From positions 18,742,501 through 18,806,500 of the forward strand of contig JAMPIT010000258.1 of the NCBI GenBank assembly GCA_026261815.1: DNA of 64,000 nt, given 5' to 3'. The DNA comes from Monarcha castaneiventris obscurior. Its lineage: Eukaryota; Chordata; Aves; Passeriformes; Monarchidae. Made by a program: the position numbers and the translations under genes. Every line of letters starts with the position of its first letter. Position 1 is the first letter of the stretch. This document shows positions 50,461 to 61,340 of the stretch, piece after piece. The notes beneath the pieces are model-generated. The model had not been told where the DNA came from. It saw only the letters and a list, made by a program, of their open reading frames with translations, and ran no database searches.

Positions 50461-50544
50461 TTTGTTGACTTGAAGGAATAAATAAACTGCATGATTCCTC
50501 TTCATACAACTGTATGGAGATCAAACCTAATCCTAGCAGGGGGG

Positions 50545-50559
50545 AAAAAAAAAAAAAAA
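50545..50559. repeat. Poly(A) run, A15
   Basis: GGGG followed by A15, just downstream of the 50-kb CpG island. No retrotransposed body was recognised. Confidence 0.8.
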
Positions 50560-51219
50560 TCTATGGTGCTCCTGACTGAGGAGCTGCAGAGACTGGAATA
50601 AAATGGCTCATGTCCTTTTTGTTTCTGTGTGATATCCACCACACAGATAAAAGCAGACAGCAGAGCAGAAAGCATGCTCGGGTTCATGTGCCCATGCACT
50701 CTGCATTAGTGACATATCGTAACTTGTTCTGCTTGAGTGAACACAGTGAAATACTTGTCCTCTCTCTTATTAAAGATGCTCTTAAAAAACATGCCTGGAT
50801 GTCAGTCTCTGCTTCCATCTTCTCCTTTACTGAGTGCTTTCTAGGCTATAGAAAAACTGTGAAGGAGCCGAATGCAGACAAAAATGAGCCTTAGTACCAA
50901 AGAGCAGTACTATCTTTCCGGTTGTTGATAATACCACCTCAGAAACATTTGAAACAGCTACTTAATTGAGCCTAACATGAAATACAGAAGCAATCTGACT
51001 GGCCTGATTTTGAGTGTGTGCTGGGATTACTCCCTTCACTGCAGTACAGTTGCTTCTGAAGTGTGCCACTGCAAGTAGATCAGCTCTATTCTAAATTAAA
51101 CACGCTTCACAAGCATATTCAGCCTATACCCCACCCTTTGTATTGTGCCTTACAATATATGTTCTCTAGAGGGTAATAAACAATTATTATTTCTTTTTTA
51201 TTACAGTCGTCGTTAGATT

Positions 51220-51236
51220 AAAAAAAAAAAAAAAAA
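51220..51236. repeat. Poly(A) run, A17
   Basis: A run of 17 A. An AATAAA hexamer lies about 45 bp upstream (near 51173), which superficially resembles a retrotransposed mRNA tail, but no source gene was recognised in the 300 bp before it. Confidence 0.8.
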
Positions 51237-52607
51237 GAACAAGGTTTCTTTGTGCTTAGTCCTGTATGTTTATCCAGTTAGTGGTACATCCATTGATTAG
51301 TTTTGGGTCCTTAATTGTACAGTAGAGGCTAATTGTACAACAGAGCACAAATGTACATCCTTTCCCTCACTTCCCCTTATACACTAACATTTTTACTCTC
51401 AGGGCTCCAACAAGCAGGCTAATTGCAAGTGCATGGATATGAATCTGGATTGACACACATGAAACTGGGCAAAGTTACAAAGGAGCATGAAGTATGCACA
51501 TACGTGGGCAACCTTCACATGCAGCATGCACAACTGAGATGCAGCAGTTACAGAGGCAGACGTCACTTTATCTGAACTGAAAGCTGTCTGTAGCTGTAAC
51601 TGTAAAGAAGACCCCAAGGACTCTGATGATATGTTGATCCCCCATGAGAAAATGTCACTGAATTTAGTGTATACTGACATATTTTGTACAGTTTTGTAGT
51701 ATTTACTCTAGAACAGCAATTATATTCCTACTGAATTCCATATATTTTTGCTTTTCTTTAAGGTCTTTATGCTATTTCTGTATGATACTGTCCACTTGAA
51801 AAATGAAGATTTTTGGCTTTATCCAAATTTAGAGAGTTTTGCATATGGGATATCTTATATTCTCAATATTTTTCTTCTTCAGTATTTCTTGTAAAAAACA
51901 ACCCTCCACCCTTCAATAGAAATTCTAGCAAGGCTGAAATCACACTGAGAAACTCTCCATTTATGACTCGTACTCTGAAGATGAAAGATTTTGTCTAGCA
52001 GAGATATTGTCCAACGTAGGGAGATTTTACTCCTCATGATGTTCAGTGACACACGTGGCAAATTCATTTGTTCAGAAGGAAATCTAAAGGGAAGGAGAAT
52101 TGCTCGAATGTCCCCTGTAACACAACAGACCACTGGTGCAGAGTGCTGCTGGTGCTGTGAAGCACGAACTTGTAGGCAGAAGATGCCCCATTGTCCCAAC
52201 TGTAACTGCAGGCACATGATTCCAAGCAGGCTACAAACAGCAGGCTTTCCCATGGCAGCACCCAGGAACCTATCCACATCAGGCCTGGGATGGTTACCAC
52301 CCTTTCTCTTTGGCCTACGCACAGGAGAGAATTGTATGTTTATTTTCCTGCCGAATTTGAAAGAATAGAATGAGGTAAATGCAGCGTTGGAGCAGAAGTG
52401 AATTTAAGGGAATGCTGGAGTGTTTACATATTTCTAACCTAGTATAAACAGGTATTCTTCACTCTTTTGCCTGAAAGTTCAATTTATTTCAAGAAATCTA
52501 TTTAAATTAAGCAGGAAGATTTGAAACATACCATTCTTAAAATGAGTGTCCCTATTCTCTGACTGTTTTTTGTTAACAGAGATATCTAAAGTAGGCCATG
52601 AAAACAG

Positions 52608-52645
52608 TATGTATATGTATATGTATATGTAATTATTGTATATGT

Positions 52646-52741
<96 letters not shown>

Positions 52742-52752
52742 CATGTACATGC
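52608..52752. repeat. TATATG hexanucleotide microsatellite, interrupted
   Basis: An array of TATATG (ATGTAT) units: a short block at 52608-52630, an interruption at about 52631-52646, then a nearly pure block from about 52647 to 52740, decaying to ATGTAC units up to about 52752. It gives artefactual reading frames of alternating Ile-His or Ile-Tyr. Length polymorphism is likely. Confidence 0.95.
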
Positions 52753-54039
52753 ACAAATTAGACTTTGAGTGAATATAGCCATAACACCTTTTCACAAGGT
52801 AGTACATTAGTACAATCAGGACTTAAGACTACCATGTATTAAAATATCATAGCACTGTAAAAAGAAGGAGTATGTAATCTCAGTAAAAATGTCTATTTTA
52901 ATTATACCACCAGCAATTGGAAATAGAAAATTAGCATTTTAGAGTTCATTTTAGAGCTAAGGATGAGAGGTGCTAAAAACACACAGTGCCATATCATGCA
53001 GATATTCCTCTTTGGTTAGCTTTGCTTCTGTGGTAAAGGGAGTCAAATTTTTCTTCTCCTTCTTAAATAGAAAACTATCAGGATCAAGTCAGTAATTTTC
53101 AAGGGGTTCATTATCCTATTATAGAGAAAGAAATGTAACAGTTTATTAGATATTTCAGAGCAAATGTAGCTCTGCACTGAACCTGCATCATACAATGCTG
53201 TCCATACCTGGGAGTTTAATGTTAGAGTGCAGCTAAAATGACCAGCTCTTACTGAGAAAGGACAAGCAGTTTAACCCCAACAGATTTATCACATCTTTTA
53301 TCCCTGAGAAGTCTGTGGGCAACAAAAGTGTCCTTTTTGGAACAAGGGAAAAGAAGGTCTCTGTACAGAGCTGAATGTACCAGTCACCATGGTGGGGCAA
53401 AGGGCCATGAAATCAGTGCTGCCTGGTGTGTGCTTCCACAGCTGCAGTGCAGATAAACCTTTACACAAACACAAGCTGCTGTAACAAGGACTCCACTCTG
53501 TGACATATGAGCTTGTGATTTCATACCTCCTATGAAATGCCATATGTGAACGTTTCTTCCACAAACATAATTTGACGTGACATTAATTGAAGATACATTC
53601 TAAAGACTGCAACTCTCAGTGGATCTTAGTTCAATGCTATATATGTGGGATGCATTCTTTTCAAATTAATCCTGACACTCTAAGAGACAGATTTTCCCTG
53701 GCATAACCTGGGGGATAAAATACATGCCAAGGCCTGGCTTTGTCCAAATTTAGTTATTTAACTGAAGTACCTCAGCTAAGATCTTCCAACTATAACTTGT
53801 TGACTACAAAAGTCAACAGAGCTTGGGGAGTATATATGGTCCTCCTAAAACCTGAATTCATTTCTGGAGATGCCTTTGTCTCAAAGAACTTTTCATTCTT
53901 TCCATTGACTATATGAAAAACTTGGGCAGAATTAACCTGTGCCCAGGTATCTGGCCCAGATGTCTGTGGCCTCCATGTGACATGGAAGAATACAGCACTA
54001 GTGGAGAGTAATGTTGGACAAAGCATAGGAGAACAGTGC

Positions 54040-54067
54040 TCATGAGACATCCATCATGAGACATCCA
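54040..54067. repeat. 14-bp perfect tandem duplication
   Basis: Two adjacent identical copies of TCATGAGACATCCA (54040-54053 and 54054-54067). Probably a recent slippage event. Confidence 0.85.
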
Positions 54068-55718
54068 AGAACTTTGCCATACCCATCTCACTGGGGAGGT
54101 GGCAAAATTACCCCTCTTTTCTTCGGTGAAAAGATGTTTAATAGAGCTTTACTATGAGTCCTTTTTTCCTTATACAGCTATTTTCAGTAAATGCAGATCA
54201 CTGGGCTGATAGCATTAAAAAATATCGACCATCAAGCACTCCATAAGGACCAATTTTCTTTCCAGCATTAATAGGCTTTATATAAATGATAAAATGGACT
54301 TATTCTCCAGGTGACCTTATGTATTTTTACCACAGCACATTTTGCATTATAGGTACCAAGATAGTCTTGTCATTTCAAGTAGGAGGGGGAAAACCCTGAT
54401 TGAGGAAGATGAAGACAACTTTATATATTTCAGAGTAAATATTCCCTTTGATGCTGCATCTTCAGAGCAACAGTCCCCATTTCCCCAGATCTCACATTTG
54501 GGGCAAGCACACAGACATTCAGAGAAATATGACCTTATAGGGTCATTTGTCTAGTTAAAATTTTAAAATTAATATGACCTAAAATATACAGTAAATAAGT
54601 CTGAAACACACATTGTAAGGGAATGAGTGTTCCAAATGGTCTTCTGTATTATAACTATAATAAGTCAGCTCCTTTACTCAGTGGAGCTCTACAAATTTAC
54701 TGAACTGGTAACTTTTTCTTTCTCTAATGTATAGTCTGAAGAGACATAAAAACAAAGCACTAGACTATGTTTCCAAATCCTACTGGAAATGAAAGAAGCT
54801 GCTCTGAAATCCCAGGAAGCAGTATTTGGTTCTAGTGGTTTTTGCACACAAGGTGGCTATGTTTTCAGTAGTTCCTGCCAGGAAGGTATTTTGAAAGATT
54901 CATTAGATGCATTGATTTCAGTCTTCAGGCTTAAAATAAAAATGAAGGCAGATTCAGGCTATTTTCTGGTTCAGAATGCAGCTGTTCTCCCCCTGATGGC
55001 ATAACTAATTCATTTAATAATACTCAAAGCATTCTAAACCAAGATAGTCTAGCAATTTCCAGTTGTCCATTATTTTTTTAGTTTCCCCTCAAAATCAGAT
55101 TTGATTGAGGGAAAATGGGAGGAAAAAACACATACATTATGCACATGTAGTCTGATCTGTGATGACATTTCCCTTCATTCAAGCAGAGAGACAGAATCAT
55201 TTTCTCCTGGCTGTGCCTTCTTGAGTCTTTCTTTCTCTTTCTGCTTAAAAAGATATGTTTTATAGTAATGACCCAACATTATATGGTACTGAAATGATGT
55301 GAGCAATACCAGTGGGGCAGGAAATATCAATACCATTATAGCAAAGTTTGATGCTTTGAAAGCTGAATCCAAATTTCAGAAAGGAACATTCGAAAGATCT
55401 CTTAAAAAAAAAATCCCAGGCAATTCTAGACAAAACTGCACTGTATGTATAATAAATAAATATGAGCTTTATGGATGTATGATTTAACTTTTTTCTCCCA
55501 TTTACCCTTTTTTCAGTCTAAAAATGGGACCATATATTCATTTCAGTAAGCTGTTTCTTTAGAAAGACAAAGGACTGCAGTTCCTCATGAAATACTTTAA
55601 AATACAGTTTGACTGAAGTCTTTACCTTCAACTGGGCCCAGATTTTTTCCTTTTAAGTGTAATACAGTGCTAACCTAAAAAGTGATTATGTTAAAATAGT
55701 CAGGTTTTACATGGTAGA

Positions 55719-55738
55719 TTACCTATATAAATAGGTAA
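55719..55738. other. Perfect inverted repeat with 8-bp arms
   Basis: Arms TTACCTAT and ATAGGTAA surround a 4-bp ATAA spacer. It shares the ACCTATATAAATA core with the tandem duplication at position 62. It could form a small hairpin; function is unknown. Confidence 0.5.
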
Positions 55739-57699
55739 ATATCTATATAGAGATTATCAGGTACTTTCCATTAACCATAGTCACAAAACTGTTTCCTTTA
55801 TTTCTTTGCCTTTTCTAAGAAAGCATGGAGAAACCAAACATGCATTTTGTTTATTTGTTCTTGCTCAGGATGATCATTTACTAAGCAACACATTTTGAAG
55901 TGATTGTGGCTGCTTTAATAAATACCATTACTGTCCCAGGCACTCAACAGAGCATAATTGCCTGAAAATTTTGAGGGCAGAATCAGTAACTGAAGATGTA
56001 AAGGTTTCCCTTAGGCATGCCAGGGAAACTTCTACCATCTGAGCTGAGCAGTAACCAACATTTCCACACACACCCTGGCTGCACTCGTACAGAACAAGTT
56101 GCTTAGGCCCAATTCTCATCAACAACTCTCTCACAAACCAGCAGGAGGAGGAGAACAGCACAGCACAAGGAGCAGGTCAGTATCATTTGAAGGCACTGAT
56201 GTTATCAAGAGTAACTAATGCCATCTGCAGCATTTAACTGTAGGTGAGGATGCACTGGAGCAAAGAACTCAGCAGGGTTCTTCCATCTGAGGTTAAACAC
56301 TCGAGACTGGAAGTGAGGGCAAACGACTGCTGTTGGTTTCCAGCATTTTTTACAGAGAAACTATTGAGGGAAGTGATGTTGTCCTGACATACTGATTACT
56401 ATAAAATCCATTCCAGATAAAAATAGCACGTGAAGTTGTGTTTCACTGCCCAGAGTTTGAGTAGGTTGAGGAGGTAGAAAAGGTCAAGGGTGATGAACAG
56501 CTATGCATACTTCCTTTTCATTTTTGCATTTAATGCCATATTAATGCATGCTCCATTATATCAGGTGTAATCTGCACCTCTCTACTCTGTATCTTATTGA
56601 AATTCTTCTTTCTTGGTTAACTAGCGGAAAATAACTCAGAAAAATGCTCTCTTCTCCTTTTTATTGTGAAGTAACCTATTCACTATAGATCTTGTGGTAG
56701 CAGGGGTAACCTTTGAATCAAAGCAACTTGCATCTACAGAGCCATGTGGGAATTGTCCTCCCTCCTATCCCTAGAGTCCACACAACTCCTCAAGTAAAAA
56801 CCCACAGAGCAATACTACACTTAACCCGGCAAACTTCTCTTATATGCCAGAGGATTTTAGGAATAGTTTTTATAAATCACAAGTGACTATGATTATTTCT
56901 TATACTATGACTTAAGAATCAACTTCCATTTCTCCCATATTCAACCATTTTCCAAAATAAAAAAGCTGATCTTACTCAGAACTGATATCCAAGACATTTG
57001 ATCATTACACTGCTAACATTACTGGTTCACCATATTTTCATAACAGGAACAAATTGGAAAAATAGCTGATGCATATTAAAAAAATCTCAGCATTGCTTTG
57101 CCAAGCCTTATTTCTTGTCTTTCCTATTTTAAATTTTAAAAGACTCCTTAGAGATTCAGAATATATTGAGGAAAAAAGTACTTGAGAAGTTAAGTATAGC
57201 AAAAGATGATAAATTATTACATACATATAATAATCTTAAGTGTTACATTTAAAGGGAAAATCTGTGAGGTAATTCATAGCACAGTGCTAATAATAATGAC
57301 CCATATTTCTTGTTTTGTGACATTTCTATGAAAAATCATCCCATTGTGTCATTAAAAATGTCATTGCATTAAAAAAGACACTAGCCATGGAAAATACCCA
57401 TTGAAAGTCACAACCTCAGGTTCACTGTTTCCTAGAGGAACTTTATGTATTATTTGGAAATTCTTCTGGAGACACAGAAGAAGCTAAGAATTGCTGTGTT
57501 GCCATTCAGTGATAGTGTGACCAGAAGAGATTAGACAGAGTAGGGGCTGAACCTCTTGTTACCACACCTAATCCTAAAAATTCTAGGGACAGTAGAAGAG
57601 TCCCATAGCTCCTCTGGGAAGAGAACTCAGTCAATGTTGTTAGAAATTGTACCCAACTGAGTACCTTTAGAGTTACAGCAACTCACAATAACAACAACA

Positions 57700-57830
57700 G
57701 ACTTTCTTCTAATGATCTCACAGCACTGAATTAATTATGGTTTACATAACACTCATACCATCTCCTAAGACTGCAAAGGACATTGCCTCCATTTTACAAA
57801 GGCGTAAACTTCAGCACTGAGAGCTTATGA
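57700..57830. repeat. Ancient amniote LINE/SINE fossil (MIR/L3-like core)
   Basis: CACAGCACTGAATTAATTAT, then ACATAACACTCATACCATCT, then CCTCCATTTTACAAAGGCGT followed by AAACTTCAGCACTGAGAG, parallel the order 'aagcactttaca..attaattaa ... acacccctgtgaggtag ... ccattttacagatggggaaactgaggcacagagag'. It appears to be the same broad family as the fossil at 8.5 kb. Assignment is from memory of the consensus and needs alignment. Confidence 0.5.
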
Positions 57831-59099
57831 GAGACAAAAAAAAAAAGTGGAAAAATGTTAATTTCAGAAACAGCAACTTTTTTATATTCTGTGCCAATGC
57901 CACCCTTCTGCTTTTTAGAAGGTGATTTTATAATCCCATTTTTCTAGGTTTTTGGAATATCACTCCTGGAAAGAGTCACATAAACGAGCAGGAAACTGAA
58001 CCTCCTGAGGAGCAAACTAAATACACACAAGGAATTCTCAAATGTACAAATTAAGCAAACTGAAAAACAGAAAAACTTTCCCTAATCCTCTGTGTAGCGC
58101 TGCTACTTCGTCAAACAGATGATGAAAATATTCCAGGCAAGAAATAAGATTACTTAGTTGAGAATGTCCATGAAAACAAAGAATTGTTTTGAACAAGGAG
58201 AGGCGAAGGTTGATCCCCTGTACCTGTCAGTATCTCTCACCACATCTTTGATACACCAGATATCCATTACATATATTCTAAATGAAAGGTTGGGTCAACA
58301 GACTGGAAAAGTGTCTTTAGGTGTCAGTTCACAATATTGATAGCAATGCACAGAAGCACATTTTAAATGCATTTTCCCAACACTTAAAAACAATCAAATT
58401 GCATGGTATGAATTTGATGTACAACAACATACCTGCACATCTGAGAAATCTAACTAGGAAAGGGATTAGGGAAGCAGGACACTGGTGATCTGTTTGTAAT
58501 TCCATCTCCATGCATAAACTGCATGTTTCTTCTGCCAGACTTTGCAGTAAGAGATACTGCTTTCCACTGTGCTCCTTATCTTACCCAGCTAAAGTGGTGT
58601 TTGAGCTGCCTGTACTGCACCATCCTACTGACTCCAGCACCCTGAGATTGCTATCCTGGATTCTATTAGCTGGTCACAGATAACAGATACCTCCCCACAG
58701 ACAGCAGTGGAGTTACTAGGATGAGAGAAAGAGAGGACTCCTGCCTATGTCTTCAGCCACTTTCTTGAAAAGTTCTGTGCTAAAATGCTGAAGGACAAAG
58801 AGGTAGAAGGACAGGGCAGGACAGGATGGGACAAGATAGATGTGACCACCAGACATACCTTGGGCAGCTCCTCAGCATCACTTCTGCCGGTGAACATGGA
58901 ATGGTGCCACGTGGACAGCAGTGACCTGGGTACAGGTAATATTTCCAGGGGTATGGTAAGCACAGGGCATGGGCCCAAGTGAGAGAAGGGTGTCATATTG
59001 CTCTTCACTTCAGGGCTCAGTCTCCTGGCTTCTGCTTTCTGTCTCAAGTAACTACTGCCCTAAGCATAGCTGCTTGGCTGGCAGTACGCAGGAAACAGC

Positions 59100-59435
59100 A
59101 CAAGTGGGAAAAACAGAATTGCAGCACTGTGGAGAAAAGTGCAGGGAGTTTGGAAACAGATTTGCCAAAGGTAAACAGAAGAGGGTGAAAACATAAAATA
59201 GAAGACTGGAAGAGCTGGATGACAGAGAAGGATAAGGAAGGGAGGATGGGGAGGAGGTGTCGCCTGTAGAGGGGGAAGTGAACAAGACATTGAGGTAGAA
59301 GACAAAAAAGAAAAATGGTTTGTAGAAAATTGAGTGATAGAAGTGGGATGGTGAAATGGCAAGGAAAATGGGGAAAATATGTGAAAGAGATATGAACAAG
59401 AGATGCACAAGCATCTGGAGAGCATAAAATAAAAT
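59100..59435. repeat. Purine-rich (plus strand) asymmetric tract
   Basis: About 330 bp strongly biased to A and G on the plus strand (for example GAAGGATAAGGAAGGGAGGA and GGGGAGGAGG). The opposite strand is open in three frames for 131-165 codons, which is expected for a pyrimidine-rich strand and is not evidence of a gene. Confidence 0.65.
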
Positions 59436-61278
59436 GGGAACATACAAAAAGGCGTAGCAAGAACCGAATTACTGAAATATGTGACCCATATTATGGGCAG
59501 TGATACCTGCTTCGGGAATATCACATCAAATCTCCAAACCTCACATCTATATCCCAAGACAAATCAATATTTATTATTCCAGCCTCTAATCCATTAACAG
59601 ATCAATGGATACACTTTAACTCCCAGGAAAATGTTAATACTTTCCATCCTCTTAACAATGATCATAATCTTGACATTACAGCAATTTAAAATGTAGCATT
59701 TTAACCTGTTTAATTAAGATGTAGGAGCATTCATTGCTTTTAATTTTGCTTTTGTGCTATAAATAAACCAGTTGATATCTGAGATCCAGGAGTCATAAAC
59801 AATTTTCATCCGGTACCAAAGATGGTGACAGGGTTCATCTGCATATTCATCAAGTTGCATGCACATAAACAAAAAAGTTTTGCTGATTACTTGCCCTACT
59901 TCTACTATAGTGAAATTTATTACATTAGGATCTTTTGACAGCAGATCAGACTCCCTGAACTAAATTCCAACGTGAATGAAAGGAACTATTCCTACACTTA
60001 TTTAATTATTATCAATTAAATGTAGAATTTTACATCAAAATGGTAAACTTTTCTGTTACCAAAGCAGTAAAAATGTTGAAAAAATACTTGAAATAAATTA
60101 GTGCCATTAGAGAGACAGATGAGCCCATTCAAAGAACTGTAAAATCAATTATTAAGCAGTTACAAAAATAATACCTCCTTCATTTATTTTCCTTGGTTTT
60201 AGACATGTAATTTGTCACTGGTCACAGTTCTCTGTTTATGACCAGAATTCATATCCAGAAAGCATTCTACCAGAGGACAAGGCAAATTATAGTAATGAAA
60301 ACCACATGAAAGTTACATTCTACCAAGTAAGTACTTATATTGATATTCTGTTATCAAAGACATTTAAACTCCAAAACAAATAAATCCTTCCGTCAACATA
60401 AATGAACTCCTGGGAAAGATGAATAAAACTACACTATTGTGTATTTGAATTAATTTGGAATTAATAACATTTTTGTAAGGTTTTGCTTCTTTGAAAATTC
60501 AACAGTTTGCTTTTTAATTTGAGCTAGATTAAAGCTGTCAATAAATATATTTCAGTGCAATTCGGGGGTACTTCTGAGAACTGGTCAGAGTGACATCCCT
60601 TTGTCCACAACAGGAAAAGAGATTTTAATGAATTTCTGGCCTCTATTTAACCTGCATATCAATTTGAAATCCTAGTATGTAAAACGCTGTGGACTTTTAA
60701 AAGTAAGATCTCAAAAAAGGAATGCCTCACTTTTTGTGGATTTGCAAGTGTTTGGATGAAGTTACTGGTTTTGCTCAATACAGTTTTTACCAAAGCAGAT
60801 CACTAAGGGCTCCCTTAACCTACAGTGATTTGCTGCCTCAGGCAATGCACAGCTCCTTGCTCCTCAGTTAGCTGACAGCTGTTGGTCTGTCCATGAAAGC
60901 CATTTACTCCCACAGCACTCAAAAGGAGCTTCTCCCCTTTTCTAGATTTCACCACCTAATTCACAAACCCTCCCCTCAGGCTGGAACTCCCTGGAAATGG
61001 CAGCTGGATTTTGCTGAATTTGGGCTACACAGCTTCTCCCCTCTATACATCTACAAAATCAGCAGTAAAAACTAATTCCTCTTAAGTTATATGAGCAAAG
61101 CTTTAGTCCCTCATTTGGAGGTTTCTTACACCGATATTACAGAAGCCATAAAGATGTCAGATAGTCCTTTGGAGGCATTTCACTAGGCTGAGGGATACAT
61201 TGCAGAAATACTAGGCCAGCAGGAGAATTCTCTACCAGCCAGTTTACAAGGCAGAGGCCTGCAGCAGTTATGCTTACT

Positions 61279-61340
61279 GGTTATATTACTATAATATTAC
61301 TTATTATTGCTTCCTATTATATAACTATAATATTTGGTGT
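61279..61340. repeat. AT-rich direct-repeat patch
   Basis: ACTATAATATT occurs twice about 35 bp apart within a very AT-rich stretch. It is probably simple-sequence drift. Confidence 0.4.

Noticed and set aside
50287..50481. Plus-strand frame beginning MRRAGAEP, considered as PLPPR4 exon 1
   Set aside because: The first residues loosely recall the PLPPR4 N-terminus, but the conserved TM1 and loop of PLPPR4 are absent here and in neighbouring frames. The Pro-Ala run comes from the GGCCCC repeat.
50890..51236. Possible processed pseudogene ending in AATAAA and poly(A)17
   Set aside because: No source gene recognised upstream, no target-site duplication seen, and bird genomes have few processed pseudogenes because CR1 does not efficiently mobilise poly(A) RNAs.
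52479..52807. Frames encoding Ile-His and Ile-Tyr repeats
   Set aside because: Direct translation of the TATATG microsatellite.
59044..59557. Minus-strand frames of 131, 138 and 165 codons in three frames
   Set aside because: The strand is pyrimidine-rich and stop codons need purines, so all frames stay open. The Phe/Leu/Ser/Pro-rich translations reflect composition, not a gene.
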